A stretch of DNA of 64,000 bases from Azomonas macrocytogenes (lineage in GTDB: Bacteria > Pseudomonadota > Gammaproteobacteria > Pseudomonadales > Pseudomonadaceae): the NCBI RefSeq assembly GCF_014191985.1, contig NZ_JACHXI010000005.1, positions 62,001-126,000 on the forward strand. Reading direction: 5' to 3'. This document shows positions 28,539-39,038 of the stretch, piece by piece. A program made the position numbers and the translations under genes. The notes under the pieces are model-generated. The model saw only the letters and a program-made list of their open reading frames with translations. It made no database searches and was not told the DNA's origin. The number at the start of each line of letters is the position of its first letter. Position 1 is the stretch's first letter.

Positions 28539-30110
28539 ATGTCTTCTCTTCCACATCTCTGCGAGTGCGGCCTTGGCGAATGCCGCACGAATCTGTTGCC
28601 GGTTCTTTACGAGATGAGCGACATCGCGACTAACAGTGGTGATCTGTCGACTGTTCTCGGCATTCTGCTACGCCTGATGCGACGGCACATGAGAGTCGTG
28701 CGCGGCATGGTCAGCCTCTACGACAGTGACTCGGGGAATATCGTCGTACACGAAAGCTTCGGCTTCACGCCCGAGGAAGTGGCCAAGGGTATCTACCGAC
28801 TTGGCGAGGGCATCATCGGCAAGGTAGTGGAAACCGGCGAAACCATCATCGTGCCTTCGATCCGCGCTGAGCCGGCTTTTCTCAATCGCACCGGCAGCCG
28901 TGACGATGGCGATGTCGATCTGTCCTTCCTGTGCGTACCGATCATGCGCGGACGCAAGGTCATGGGCACCATCAGTGCCGAACGCCCTTACGACAATGCC
29001 GAGCTGCTGAAGCTGGATGTGGAAGTATTGTCCATTCTCGCAACCACCACATCTCAGGCTGTTGAGCTGTATTTGCTGGAAAATGTCGAGAACGTCGCCC
29101 TGGATGCAGAAAACCGCCGGCTGCGTGCCGAGCTGAAGAATCGCTTCAAGCCAGCCAATATTATCGGTAACTCCAAACCGATGCTTGAGCTCTACCAGCT
29201 CATCGAGCGCGTGGTGCGTACCAAGACCAAGACTACCGTGCTGGTCCTTGGCGAAAGCGGGGTCGGCAAGGAACTGGTGGCGGGCGCCATCCACCATAAC
29301 GGCTCGGCGGCTCATGGGCCGTTCGTCAAGTTCAACTGTGCGTCGCTGCCCGAATCGGTGATCGAAAGCGAACTCTTCGGTCACGAAAAGGGCTCCTTCA
29401 CCGGTGCGACCGGCATGCGCAAGGGACGTTTCGAGGAAGCCGACGGCGGCACCATCTTCCTCGACGAAGTTGGCGAGATGTCCTTGCCGATGCAGGCCAA
29501 GCTGCTGCGGGTATTGCAGGAGCGCACCTTCGAGCGGGTCGGCGGCAACAGCCCGATCAAGGTGGATCTGCGCATCGTCGCGGCGACCAATCGCGACCTT
29601 GGTGAGATGGTTGCCAATGGCAGCTTTCGCGAGGATCTCTACTACCGGCTCAACGTCTACCCAATCACCATCCCGCCGTTGCGCGAGCGTAATGGCGACA
29701 TCATCGCGCTGGCCGACTATTTCGTCTCGCGTTTTTCCCGGGACATGGGGATCGAGGTCAAGCGTATCTCCACGCCAGCACTGAACATGCTGCAGACTTA
29801 TTCCTGGCCGGGAAATGTACGCGAGCTGGAAAACGTCATCGAACGGGCGATCCTGCTCTGTGAAGATGGCGTGATCCATGGCTACAACCTGCCGGGAGCG
29901 CTGCAGGCCATGGTGGTCGGTGGCGAATCAGAGGCGCAGGCCGATGGGCTGGAAGGGCGGCTCAATGCCATCGAATATGAATTGATCGTCGATGCCCTCA
30001 AGCTGCACCAGGGCAACATGACCGAGGCGGCTACCCATCTTGGTCTGACTCGCCGCGTGCTCGGCTTGCGCATGAGCAAGTACAACCTGAATTACAAGAA
30101 CTACCGCTGA
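28539..30110 (+). CDS. vnfA: Sigma-54-dependent activator VnfA
   Basis: 523 aa. The N-terminal Cys motif CECGLGEC (Cys8, 10, 15) and a GAF domain (~25-180) match A. vinelandii VnfA, where they form an Fe-S sensor. The AAA+ domain has Walker A GESGVGKE (238-245), the sigma-54 loop GSFTGA (285-290) and Walker B GTIFLDEVGE. A Fis-type helix-turn-helix is at the C-terminus (MTEAATHLGLTRRVLGLRM). It activates vnf promoters under Mo-limited, V-dependent growth. AnfA is the main alternative; the N-terminus and flanking vnf genes favour VnfA. Confidence 0.93.
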   Translation: MSSLPHLCECGLGECRTNLLPVLYEMSDIATNSGDLSTVLGILLRLMRRHMRVVRGMVSLYDSDSGNIVVHESFGFTPEEVAKGIYRLGEGIIGKVVETGETIIVPSIRAEPAFLNRTGSRDDGDVDLSFLCVPIMRGRKVMGTISAERPYDNAELLKLDVEVLSILATTTSQAVELYLLENVENVALDAENRRLRAELKNRFKPANIIGNSKPMLELYQLIERVVRTKTKTTVLVLGESGVGKELVAGAIHHNGSAAHGPFVKFNCASLPESVIESELFGHEKGSFTGATGMRKGRFEEADGGTIFLDEVGEMSLPMQAKLLRVLQERTFERVGGNSPIKVDLRIVAATNRDLGEMVANGSFREDLYYRLNVYPITIPPLRERNGDIIALADYFVSRFSRDMGIEVKRISTPALNMLQTYSWPGNVRELENVIERAILLCEDGVIHGYNLPGALQAMVVGGESEAQADGLEGRLNAIEYELIVDALKLHQGNMTEAATHLGLTRRVLGLRMSKYNLNYKNYR

Positions 30111-30114
30111 AACG

Positions 30115-30146
30115 ATTCGAGCCCGGATAACCATTCGGGCTCGAAT
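30115..30146 (+). terminator. Hairpin after vnfA
   Basis: An 11-bp perfect stem (30115-30125 with 30136-30146, core TTCGAGCCCG) starts 5 bases after the stop codon. There is no T-run after it, so termination may be partial. Confidence 0.6.
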
Positions 30147-30365
30147 TGCCATGGCTTTCCTTTTCTCTCTATTTCCCGCCCGCCTGCCTCACTCGATCCG
30201 ATCTTGTGCCAGCCCTGGCGTTCGTGCCTTTGCCAAGGGTAATCCACTGGTCATTCGATTGGCTCCGTTCACAGACGTACTGGTCTTTTATTTTATTGTT
30301 CAGTTAAGTACACAAAAAATCGAATGTGCAGCTTTGTATGCCTGTAATAGAAGGATTGCATAACT

Positions 30366-30380
30366 TGGCGCATTGTTTGC
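30366..30380 (+). promoter_or_regulatory. sigma-54 promoter of vnfENX
   Basis: TGGCGC-N5-TTGC has the invariant GG (30367-30368) and GC (30379-30380) exactly 10 bases apart, about 200 bp upstream of the vnfE start. Two isolated GTAC half-sites lie upstream at 30277 and 30308, but I see no full GTAC-N6-GTAC dyad. Confidence 0.75.
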
Positions 30381-30580
30381 TCAAGGATATAGCGATACCG
30401 GCAGCCCTTCGTTTTCGCGTCAGATTGTCTGCAGGAACGGAATGTCGGATGCGATTACGAGAACAGACCAAGCAGGTGTCGCGGCTGCCAGTCAGTCAAT
30501 CAGCCTGCACGCATTCCGGTTGCCGGGCTGCGTTTTCCATCCCACCGCACAGGACGGCGTTGACTGTCCGGAGAGGTTCG

Positions 30581-31996
30581 ATGAATCAGACCGATATCCA
30601 GAATCTGCTCGATGAGCCGGCCTGCGATCACAATACTGCCGGCAAGACTGGCTGTGCTCGCTCGAAGCCGGGTGCTACCCAAGGCGGTTGCGCCTTCGAT
30701 GGCGCGCAGATCGCTTTGCTGCCCATTGCTGACGCCGCTCATATCGTCCATGGCCCGATCGGTTGTTCCGGTAGTTCATGGGACCTGCGCGGCAGTAGCT
30801 CGTCCGGTCCACAACTGTATCGGATGGGCATGACCACCGAATTGTCTGATGTGGACGTGATCATGGGGCGCGGTGAGAAGAAGCTATTCCATGCCGTTCG
30901 CCGCGCAGTCGAGCGCTACGACCCGCAAGCCGTATTCATTTACAACACCTGTGTGCCAGCCATGCATGGCGACGATATCGAAGCCGTGGCGCGCGACGCC
31001 AGCAAGCGCTGGGGGGTACCGGTGATTCCGGTCGATTGTGCCGGTTTCTACGGCACCAAGAGTCTTGGCAACCGTATCGCCGGGCAGACGCTCTACCAAC
31101 ATGTGATCGGTACTCGCGAGCCGGCACCAGTGGCGCAAGGTGTCCTGCCAACCGAGATCAAGATCCATAACGTCAACCTGATCGGCGAATACAATATTGC
31201 CGGCGAATTCTGGCGCGTCGCGCCGCTGTTCGACGAATTGGGCCTGCGCATTCTGTGCACGCTGTCCGGTGACGCCCGTTTCCGCGAAGTGCAGACCATG
31301 CACCGTGCCGAGGCCAACATGGTGGTCTGCTCGAAGGCCATGTTGAACGTTGCGCGCTCGTTGCGCGAAGACTACGGCACGCCATTCTTCGAGGGCAGTT
31401 TCTACGGTTTCGCCGACACTTCGCAGGCGTTGCGCGATTTTGCCCGGCTGATCGACGATCCGTCGCTCTCGGTGCGTACCGAGCTTTTGATCCTGCGCGA
31501 GGAAAACAAGGCCAGGGCGGCGCTGGCTCCCTGGCGCGAGCGGCTGGCCGGCAAGCGGGCGCTGATCTTTTCCGGCGGTGTGAAATCCTGGTCGGTGGTG
31601 TCGGCGCTGCAGGATCTGGGTATGGATGTAGTGGCTACCGGCACCGAGAAATCCACCGAGGAAGACCGCCAGCGCATCCGCGAGTTGATGGGCGAAAACA
31701 CGCGCATGATCGATGACAACGACCAGGGTGCGTTGATGAACACCTGCCGCGAAGTAGGCGCCGACATCCTGATCGCCGGTGGTCGTTATCTGTATGCAGC
31801 GCTCAAGTCGCGGATCGCTTTCCTTGATATCAACCACGAGCGCGATTTCGGCTATGCCGGCTACGACGGCCTGGTCGAACTGGCGCGGCAGCTGGCGTTG
31901 GCTGTGCACAGCCCGGTCTGGCAGCGTGTGCGGGATGAGCCTGCGTGGCTGCAGACCGGGCGTACTGTCAAGCGACTGCTAGTCGAGGAGGTCTGA
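30581..31996 (+). CDS. vnfE: Vanadium nitrogenase cofactor scaffold subunit VnfE
   Basis: 471 aa NifE homologue. ATG 30581 follows GGAGAGG; the in-frame ATG 30326 lies upstream of the promoter and is rejected. NifD/E-type features are the P-loop Cys motif [28 protein letters not shown] with a second Cys and [17 protein letters not shown] with a third. With VnfN it forms a scaffold on which NifB-co matures to FeV-co. It is a cytoplasmic protein and the first gene of vnfENX. vnfN starts one base after its stop. Confidence 0.92.
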   Translation: MNQTDIQNLLDEPACDHNTAGKTGCARSKPGATQGGCAFDGAQIALLPIADAAHIVHGPIGCSGSSWDLRGSSSSGPQLYRMGMTTELSDVDVIMGRGEKKLFHAVRRAVERYDPQAVFIYNTCVPAMHGDDIEAVARDASKRWGVPVIPVDCAGFYGTKSLGNRIAGQTLYQHVIGTREPAPVAQGVLPTEIKIHNVNLIGEYNIAGEFWRVAPLFDELGLRILCTLSGDARFREVQTMHRAEANMVVCSKAMLNVARSLREDYGTPFFEGSFYGFADTSQALRDFARLIDDPSLSVRTELLILREENKARAALAPWRERLAGKRALIFSGGVKSWSVVSALQDLGMDVVATGTEKSTEEDRQRIRELMGENTRMIDDNDQGALMNTCREVGADILIAGGRYLYAALKSRIAFLDINHERDFGYAGYDGLVELARQLALAVHSPVWQRVRDEPAWLQTGRTVKRLLVEEV

Positions 31997-31997
31997 G

Positions 31998-33416
31998 ATG
32001 GCTCGTATTGTCCAGACCAACAAGCCGCTCAGCGTCAACCCGTTGCGCGTCAGCCAGCCGATGGGGGCGGCACTGGCCTTTCTCGGCCTGAACCGAGCCA
32101 TTCCGCTGGAGCATGGCGCCCAGGGTTGCACTGCATTCAGCAAGGTATTCTTCACCCGGCATTTTCGCGAGCCAGTGCCGTTGCAGACCACCGCGATGGA
32201 TATGGTCAGCACCATCATGGGGAGCGACGAGCGCCTGCAGGAAGGCATCACCACGGTCATCCAGAATAACCAGCCCGAGGTCGTCGGGGTCATCACTACC
32301 GGTCTGGTGGAAATGCAGGGGGCGGATATCCAGGGCGTGCTGCGTACCTTTAAAGCTTCAAGCAACGAGGCGGCCGATGTCGTCGCAGTCAATACGCCGG
32401 ATACCCTGGGCGGACTGGAAAGTGGCTTTGCTCTGGCGGTCAAGGCCATCGTCGACGCGCTGGTGCTATCACCGGTCAAGGTGAAGTTGCCTATGCATCC
32501 CCGGCGGATCAATGTACTGGCCTCGTCGATGCTGACCCCGGCCGATATCGAGGCGATCCGCGAATGGATCGAGAGTTTCGGCCTGGAAGCCTTGTTCCTG
32601 CCCGATCTCAGCGATTCGCTCGACGGACACCTGACCAAAGAAGGCTATACCACCCTGACGACCGGCGGCACGCGTCGGGCCGATATCGCCAGCATGGGCA
32701 CTTCGGCGCTGACCATCGTGATTGGCGATTCGCTGGGTGCCGCCGCCGATCTGCTGCGCGAGCGCACCGGCCTGGCCGATGTGCGCCTGCCCGGTTTGAG
32801 CTCGCTGGCCGATTGCGATGCCTTCATCCAGGCGCTGGTCGATGTGTCGGGACAACCGGCAGCGGCGCGCATCGTTCGCCAGCGCGAGCAACTGCTCGAT
32901 GCGCTGGTGGACAGTTATGCCGCGCTCGGCGATGTGCGTATCGCCATGGGTGCCGATGCCGATCAGCTGGTGGCCCTGAGCCGGTTGCTCGGCGATGTGG
33001 GCGCCCGGCTGGTCACTGCCGTCAGCCCGTGCAGCACACCAGCGCTGGAGGCATTACCGCTGGAGCAGGTGGTCGTCGGGGATTTCGAAGACCTGGAGGA
33101 GCATGCTCAGACGGCCGCCGCGCAATTGCTGATCGGCAATTCCCATGCGCTGCAAAGTGCGCAGCGGCTGGGTATTCCGCTGCTGCGTGCAGGGTTTCCC
33201 CAGTACGATTTCTATGGTGCCGCAGCGCGTCAATGGGTCGGTTATCGCGGTGCGCGCCAGCTTATCTTCGATATCGCCAATCTGCTCGCCGAACAACGCA
33301 CTTGCAGCATCGCTCCCTACCACTCGCCATTACGCCAGGGCTTTTCTGACGATGTCACTTCTGGCGCCGCCCGGCCTGTTGATTCACCCGCTCTTGCGAG
33401 GAGTTTTTTCTCATGA
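31998..33416 (+). CDS. vnfN: Vanadium nitrogenase cofactor scaffold subunit VnfN
   Basis: 472 aa NifN homologue, partner of VnfE. The N-terminus PMGAALAFLGLNRAIPLEHGAQGC with the conserved Cys, then FREPVPLQTTAMDM and the NifN/NifK-like VGVITTGLVEMQG, are clear. The C-terminal part carries AGFPQYDFYGAAARQWVGYRG. ATG 31998 is preceded by GAGGAGG. It overlaps vnfX by ATGA, so the three genes are translationally coupled. Confidence 0.92.
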   Translation: MARIVQTNKPLSVNPLRVSQPMGAALAFLGLNRAIPLEHGAQGCTAFSKVFFTRHFREPVPLQTTAMDMVSTIMGSDERLQEGITTVIQNNQPEVVGVITTGLVEMQGADIQGVLRTFKASSNEAADVVAVNTPDTLGGLESGFALAVKAIVDALVLSPVKVKLPMHPRRINVLASSMLTPADIEAIREWIESFGLEALFLPDLSDSLDGHLTKEGYTTLTTGGTRRADIASMGTSALTIVIGDSLGAAADLLRERTGLADVRLPGLSSLADCDAFIQALVDVSGQPAAARIVRQREQLLDALVDSYAALGDVRIAMGADADQLVALSRLLGDVGARLVTAVSPCSTPALEALPLEQVVVGDFEDLEEHAQTAAAQLLIGNSHALQSAQRLGIPLLRAGFPQYDFYGAAARQWVGYRGARQLIFDIANLLAEQRTCSIAPYHSPLRQGFSDDVTSGAARPVDSPALARSFFS

Positions 33417-33958
33417 TCAAAGTCGCTTTCGCTTCCAGTGACCAGCTCAATGTCGATCTGCACTTTGGTGCTGCCGATACCCTGGTGATCTACGATATTT
33501 CGCCGGGCTATGCCGAACTCGTCGGTGTCGGGGAATTCACCAAGGTCAACATGAAGGGGGAAAACCGCTTCAAGTCTCTGTCCGAGACCAATGAAAATCA
33601 GATTATCGATCTGCACATGACCCCGGAAGAGCTGGAGCGCCTGGCCAACAAACCGGCAGAGGACAAGGTGATCGCCAAGCTCGAATTCCTCAAGGGCTGC
33701 TCGGCGATCTATGCTGCCTCGATCGGTACTTCATCGATCAAGCGGCTGATCATGGCCAGCATCCAGCCGATCATCGTTGGCACCGGGCAGACCGTCGAGG
33801 ATCTGCTCAACGAGGTCAGCCTGGCCTTGCATTGCGGTGGCCTGGGCTGGGTCGAGCGAGCCAAGGCCAAGGCCGAGCGTGAACAGGCCGCTCCCTCGGC
33901 CGCGAAGGATTTGGCCAAGGGTGTACAACTCATCACCTCGATCGAAGAGCTGTACTGA
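33413..33958 (+). CDS. vnfX: Cofactor carrier VnfX
   Basis: 181 aa NifX-family protein. The start MIKVAFASSDQLNVDLHFGAAD (residues 1-22) is the family signature, followed by CSAIYAASIGTSSIKRLIMASIQPI. In A. vinelandii VnfX binds NifB-co and a V-containing precursor and serves VnfEN. It is somewhat longer than NifX (about 160 aa as I recall) through a charged Ala/Lys-rich C-terminal tail (~150-172). Confidence 0.92.
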   Translation: MIKVAFASSDQLNVDLHFGAADTLVIYDISPGYAELVGVGEFTKVNMKGENRFKSLSETNENQIIDLHMTPEELERLANKPAEDKVIAKLEFLKGCSAIYAASIGTSSIKRLIMASIQPIIVGTGQTVEDLLNEVSLALHCGGLGWVERAKAKAEREQAAPSAAKDLAKGVQLITSIEELY

Positions 33959-33990
33959 CGTACCTTGCTGGAAAACGCGGGAGGCTGAAT

Positions 33991-34020
33991 GTCGGGCGAA
34001 AAATATCTTTCGTCCGGCTT
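33991..34020 (+). terminator. Hairpin after vnfX
   Basis: CGGGCGAAA (33993-34001) pairs with TTTCGTCCG (34008-34016) with one G-T wobble, 30 bases after the vnfX stop. It probably ends the vnfENX transcript. Confidence 0.6.
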
Positions 34021-34092
34021 GCTAACGTAGCGGTTCGATAGCCCTGCAGCCGGGTGCGAAGCGCTTTTTCGTTCAGCCTCGAGCAGTTGCGA

Positions 34093-34782
34093 TTATTGCA
34101 ACACCCCGAATACTTTCTTCGCCAGACTGGTGGCGGCGGCAGCCGGGTTTTCCCGAATGCTGGCTTCTTGCTGGCCGATCATTGTGAACAGGCCGTCCAG
34201 CGCCTTTTCCGTCACGTAATCTTCGATATTCAGGTTCTTTTTGCTGGTTGTTACCCCCAGGCTGGAAACCTGGCTGGCGAAGGCGTTGTATTGCTGCACC
34301 AGCCCGACCTGGCTGGTTGCCTGCTTGACGATGGGCAGGAATTTGGCGCGGATCTGTTCCCGGCTGCTCTTGTTCAGGTACTGGGTTGCGGCGTTGTCCG
34401 AACCTTCGAGAATGCCTTTGGCATCCTGCACGCTCATGTTCTTCACAGCATCCACCAGGATGCCTTGCGCTTGCGGCACGGCAGTTTCGGCAGCAGCGTT
34501 CATCGTATTTTCCAGTGCTTCGATCTTCTTGCCATAGCCCATCATCTTCATCATCCCGGCGGCCTTGCCGAGTGCGCCAGGCAGTTCGATGCGCACCTCC
34601 TCGTTATTGTTGAAACCGCCGGGCTTACCCAACTGCTGCACGGCAACCTGGGCCCCCTGGGCCAGAGCATCCTTTAGTGCCGTATTGGCGTCGGCCTGAG
34701 TCAGATCGCTCAACGTGAATGCGAGAGCATGGGTACTCAGGGCGACGGCACTCAGTAGTGTCAACAGACGGGAACCAGTCAT
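34093..34782 (-). CDS. DUF4197 periplasmic protein
   Basis: 229 aa with a signal peptide ending near residue 20 (STHALA). The mature part is helical, with FTLSDLTQADANTALKDAL and GALGKAAGMMKMMGYGKKI, typical of the DUF4197 family common in Pseudomonas and of unknown function. ATG 34782 is preceded by AAGGAAG on the minus strand. It lies between vnfX and the vnfH regulatory region on the opposite strand. Nothing in the sequence links it to nitrogen fixation. Confidence 0.85.
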   Translation of the reverse strand: MTGSRLLTLLSAVALSTHALAFTLSDLTQADANTALKDALAQGAQVAVQQLGKPGGFNNNEEVRIELPGALGKAAGMMKMMGYGKKIEALENTMNAAAETAVPQAQGILVDAVKNMSVQDAKGILEGSDNAATQYLNKSSREQIRAKFLPIVKQATSQVGLVQQYNAFASQVSSLGVTTSKKNLNIEDYVTEKALDGLFTMIGQQEASIRENPAAAATSLAKKVFGVLQ

Positions 34783-34926
34783 AGGCAAACTTCCTTGCAG
34801 GGCTAAAAGCCACAGCTTAGAGCATTTTTCGTGAGCATCGGCCCACAAGCTTTCTCCCAGGAGGCTGACGATCCGTTTTCTCTTTTGGTTCCAAAATGGC
34901 TGGGTGTACATACGGGTAGCCTTCGA

Positions 34927-34940
34927 GTACCGGTATGAAC
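34927..34940 (+). promoter_or_regulatory. VnfA operator, GTAC-N6-GAAC type
   Basis: GTACCGGTATGAAC matches the dyad form GTAC-N6-GAAC reported for VnfA upstream of A. vinelandii vnfH and vnfDGK. A further relaxed site, GTACATACGGGTAG, lies at 34906-34919. Confidence 0.75.
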
Positions 34941-34956
34941 GTATCCCGATCCAGCT

Positions 34957-34970
34957 GTACCTCTGGGTAC
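34957..34970 (+). promoter_or_regulatory. VnfA operator, GTAC-N6-GTAC type
   Basis: GTACCTCTGGGTAC is a full dyad and differs at two positions from the second published VnfA site as I recall it. It lies about 150 bp upstream of the -24 element of vnfH, a normal enhancer distance for sigma-54 activation with DNA looping. Confidence 0.85.
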
Positions 34971-35102
34971 ATCATGGGAAATGGTTAACCAGCAGGGCGA
35001 TTCTCATATTTTAGATATATACCTATGCATCGGTAAAAAAACTCATGATTCATGGTTTTATTGGTTTTTTATTTCAATGAATACATAAAAAATAGAATAT
35101 GA

Positions 35103-36047
<945 letters not shown>

Positions 36048-36150
36048 TAACGTCTGTGCCTTGCGCTTGTCCCCGCCCGCCAGAGCATTCTGGCCGGCGG
36101 AGACAGCGATTCTCGCTCGGTATTTTCAACCTGCGATGGAGGATTTGCCT

Positions 36151-36351
36151 ATGGCCATGGCTATCGACGGCGATGAATGCACCATCTGTGGCGATTGCGA
36201 ATCGGTCTGTCCGAGCGGTTCGATCGTTCACCAGAACGGGGTTTATGTAATCGATGCAGAAAAATGCAACGAATGCACCGATGCGGGTGATGACCCGCGT
36301 TGTCTCGGTGTCTGCCCGGTCGACTTCTGCATCCAGCCGCTCGCAGCCTGA
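36151..36351 (+). CDS. vnfFd: 2[4Fe-4S] ferredoxin of the vnf operon
   Basis: 66 aa. The first cluster motif is Cys10-x2-Cys13-x2-Cys16-x3-Cys20. The second has the nif-type long spacing Cys39-x2-Cys42-x8-Cys51-x3-Cys55, with an extra Cys60. ATG 36151 has GGAGG 8 bases upstream; ATG 36136 would bury it. It lies 103 bp after vnfH and before a terminator, as in A. vinelandii vnfH-vnfFd. Probably an electron donor for V-nitrogenase or cofactor synthesis. Confidence 0.92.
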   Translation: MAMAIDGDECTICGDCESVCPSGSIVHQNGVYVIDAEKCNECTDAGDDPRCLGVCPVDFCIQPLAA

Positions 36352-36412
36352 ATTTTCACGACAAGCCCGCGCACTCCGGAACAGGTCCCGCGCACACCCT
36401 GTCACCGGATAT

Positions 36413-36457
36413 AAACGGCGATCGCTTTTCCTCAGGGGCGATCGCCGTTTTCTTTTT
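36413..36457 (+). terminator. Strong intrinsic terminator after vnfFd
   Basis: A 13-bp stem AAACGGCGATCGC (36413-36425) pairs with 36438-36450 and runs into TTTTCTTTTT. It ends the vnfH-vnfFd transcript and marks the end of the vnf cluster in this window. Confidence 0.93.
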
Positions 36458-36486
36458 GCTGCATGAAACGCTGCTGGCCTGAAGTC

Positions 36487-38112
36487 TCAAAGCTTGAACT
36501 GTCTGATCATTCCGTTGAGGTCAGTGGCCAGGCGCGACAGTTCCTGGCTGGCAACATGGGTCTGTTCCGCACCCGTAGCGCTTTGGATCGACAGATCCCT
36601 GATCCGCACCAGATTGCGATCCACTTCGCGAGCTACTTGGGCCTGTTGTTCGGCCGCGCTGGCAATCACCAGATTGCGCTCGTCGATACCGGCGACCGAC
36701 TGGTTGATCGCGGCCAGGGCCTGGTTCGCTGCAGTGGCTTGTTCCTGGGTCAGGCGTGCCTGATCGGCGCTGTTCAACAAGGCTTCCACGGTATGTCCGG
36801 TACCCGCCTGGATGGTGGCGATCATGGCCTCGATTTCAGTGGTGGATTCGCTGGTGCGATGCGCCAGAGCCCGGACTTCATCGGCTACTACGGCGAACCC
36901 GCGTCCAGCCTCGCCGGCACGGGCGGCCTCGATCGCTGCATTGAGCGCGAGCAAGTTGGTCTGTTCGGCAACCGAGCGGATCACATCGAGTACCTGGCTG
37001 ATGTTGTGGGTGTGTTCGGCCAGTGCCTTGGCCTCGCTGGAGGCGCCCAGTACGTTGTCAGTCAGCTTGCCCATGGCGGCCAGGGTATCGTCCAGTTGCT
37101 GCTGGCCCTTGCGGGCGTTGTCGGCGGCGGCTTTTGATTCCATGGAAGTCGAGCTGGCGTTATCGGCTACTTCATCGACCGCCTGGCTCATTTCGGTTAC
37201 GGCGGTCACGGCCATTTCGATTTCGTTGTTCTGCTGCTGCAGGCTCTGACTGCTTTCCTGCATCACCGAACTCATTTCCTCGGTGGCCGAGGCCAACTGG
37301 TCGGCGGAGTTGGCGATGCGCTCCAGGGTATCGCGCAGGGCGCCCTGCATTTGCTCCAGGGCTTGTAGCAGCTGGGCAGCCTCGTCGGTGCCGGATGTGT
37401 CCAGGCGCTGGGTCAAGTCACCGGCCGCGATGGTGCGGGCGACCTGGAGGGCATTGCCGATGGGTTGGGCCAGGCTGTGGGTCAGGCGCCAGGCAAGCAG
37501 GGTCGTCAGGAAGATCACCAGAGAAAGGACGGTGATGATGACCGTCTTCGAACGCTCGTAGAGCGTCGTAGCCTTCTCGGCTGATTGTTTGGCTGTCTCT
37601 TGGTTCAGCGTGCGCAGTTGCTCGGCTGCGTCATTCATCCGGGAGCCTATCGTGGTTGTTTCCATCACGATAGGAAGGCTGGCAATGTCCGGCACTTCTT
37701 GCCTGGTCAGTTCGATGAGCTCTCCAAGCTTGGCCTGGTAGTTGTTGTAGTGGCTGTGGAATTCTGCCAGCAGCCTTTTTTCGGCTTCCTGATCCGCCAG
37801 TCCGGCGTAGGTGGCGAGTTGCCGCTCCAGGGTCGATTCGAACTGGTCGATTCTCTGCTGGATGGTCGCGATCATCGGAGGGGCGGGATGGGTCTGCAAA
37901 CGCACCGCTTCGATTCGCAAGCGCGCTACTTGCAACGCCAGGGCATCGCTGCTGACGATGCCGGGGATCGAATCAGTCTGGGTATGCTGGTTTTCATCCT
38001 GGATCTGCGCCGCCTGCCAGAGGCCGAAACCACCGACCAGGATGACGAGCAGGGCCAGGAAACCGAAGCAGAGCTGGCTTCTGTATGCAATGTTCAGAGA
38101 GCGAAGATTCAT
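36487..38112 (-). CDS. Methyl-accepting chemotaxis protein
   Basis: 541 aa. Transmembrane helix 1 at about 12-32, a four-helix-bundle periplasmic sensor (~35-190), helix 2 (~190-212), a HAMP domain, then the cytoplasmic signalling domain with the hairpin tip [20 protein letters not shown]. Methylation helices flank the tip. It relays to CheA/CheW. ATG 38112 (MNLRSLN) is taken; an upstream in-frame Met (38151) is possible. The ligand is unknown; closeness to vnf does not by itself imply a link. Confidence 0.93.
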   Translation of the reverse strand: MNLRSLNIAYRSQLCFGFLALLVILVGGFGLWQAAQIQDENQHTQTDSIPGIVSSDALALQVARLRIEAVRLQTHPAPPMIATIQQRIDQFESTLERQLATYAGLADQEAEKRLLAEFHSHYNNYQAKLGELIELTRQEVPDIASLPIVMETTTIGSRMNDAAEQLRTLNQETAKQSAEKATTLYERSKTVIITVLSLVIFLTTLLAWRLTHSLAQPIGNALQVARTIAAGDLTQRLDTSGTDEAAQLLQALEQMQGALRDTLERIANSADQLASATEEMSSVMQESSQSLQQQNNEIEMAVTAVTEMSQAVDEVADNASSTSMESKAAADNARKGQQQLDDTLAAMGKLTDNVLGASSEAKALAEHTHNISQVLDVIRSVAEQTNLLALNAAIEAARAGEAGRGFAVVADEVRALAHRTSESTTEIEAMIATIQAGTGHTVEALLNSADQARLTQEQATAANQALAAINQSVAGIDERNLVIASAAEQQAQVAREVDRNLVRIRDLSIQSATGAEQTHVASQELSRLATDLNGMIRQFKL

Positions 38113-38285
38113 GAGCAAGCGTCCGTGAAAAAAAAGGAATCTTGAACCCATCGGTCAGGAAAAGTCTTTCTTGAGTGGTAATACTCCGAAACAGGCATTG
38201 CCTGCCTGTTTCATGACTTGGCGCAGTTTTGTTCAGGTGGGGGATAGAAAAAGCAAGCACTTGGTGTTGCGGTTGTGGCTCAGGC

Positions 38286-39038
38286 TCAGTACTGCACGCC
38301 CCGGGTCAGGCCGCCATCCACCAGTAGATTGGTACCGGTGGTGAAGGCCGCGGCGCCACTGGCCAGGAAGACCGTGGCATTGGCCACTTCCTCGGGGCGC
38401 GCCATGCGGCCCATGGGGTTCATCGCCAGGCATTCGGCGAACAGATCGGGCTGCTCGCGTTCGATCTTGCCCCATACGCCATCGGCAAAGTAAACGTTGC
38501 CTGGCGACACCACATTGACCCGGATGCCTTCTGCGGCGAGGCGTCTGGACAGGCTTTTGCCGTAATGGATCAGCGCCGCCTTCAGCACGCCGTAAGGTTC
38601 GGCGAAGATATCCACTTCGCGTCCGGACACGCTGGAAATGATCACGACCGAGCCGGCATAGGATTTCTGCAGCCAGGGCAGGGCGGCATTGACCATGGTC
38701 ACCGTGCCAAGCAGATCGGTATCGAACGCCTGGCGCCAGGCGTCGAGCTCCGGCCCGCCGGCCAGTGCACTGACGTTCGGTACGATGATGTCGATACCCT
38801 CCATGCGCTCGGCCGATTCATTCACCCAGCGCTCCAGGGCAGCGGTATCGGTGATATCCAGCGCCTGGCCGAACGCTCGCTCGCCCAGTGCCTGGGTCGC
38901 CTGATCCACTCCTTCCTGCCCGCGAGCGCAGAAGGATACCTGCGCCCCCTCGGCGAGAAAGGCTTCGACGATGGCACGGCCGATGCCGCGGGTTCCGCCG
39001 GTAACCAGTACCTTGCGGTCCTTCAATTGCAGATCCAT
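38286..39038 (-). CDS. Short-chain dehydrogenase/reductase
   Basis: 250 aa classical SDR. NAD(P)-binding TGGTRGIGRAI (residues 14-24), the catalytic Ser in IISSVSG, YxxxK as YGVLK, and the C-terminal GTNLLVDGGLTRG are all present. ATG 39038 is preceded by GGGAGAA on the minus strand. A hydroxyl/ketone substrate is likely but not identifiable. It is monocistronic. Confidence 0.9.
   Translation of the reverse strand: MDLQLKDRKVLVTGGTRGIGRAIVEAFLAEGAQVSFCARGQEGVDQATQALGERAFGQALDITDTAALERWVNESAERMEGIDIIVPNVSALAGGPELDAWRQAFDTDLLGTVTMVNAALPWLQKSYAGSVVIISSVSGREVDIFAEPYGVLKAALIHYGKSLSRRLAAEGIRVNVVSPGNVYFADGVWGKIEREQPDLFAECLAMNPMGRMARPEEVANATVFLASGAAAFTTGTNLLVDGGLTRGVQY

Noticed and set aside
30326-30580. 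N-terminal extension of vnfE from ATG 30326
   Set aside because: It begins upstream of the sigma-54 promoter at 30366-30380 and has no family similarity; ATG 30581 has GGAGAGG.
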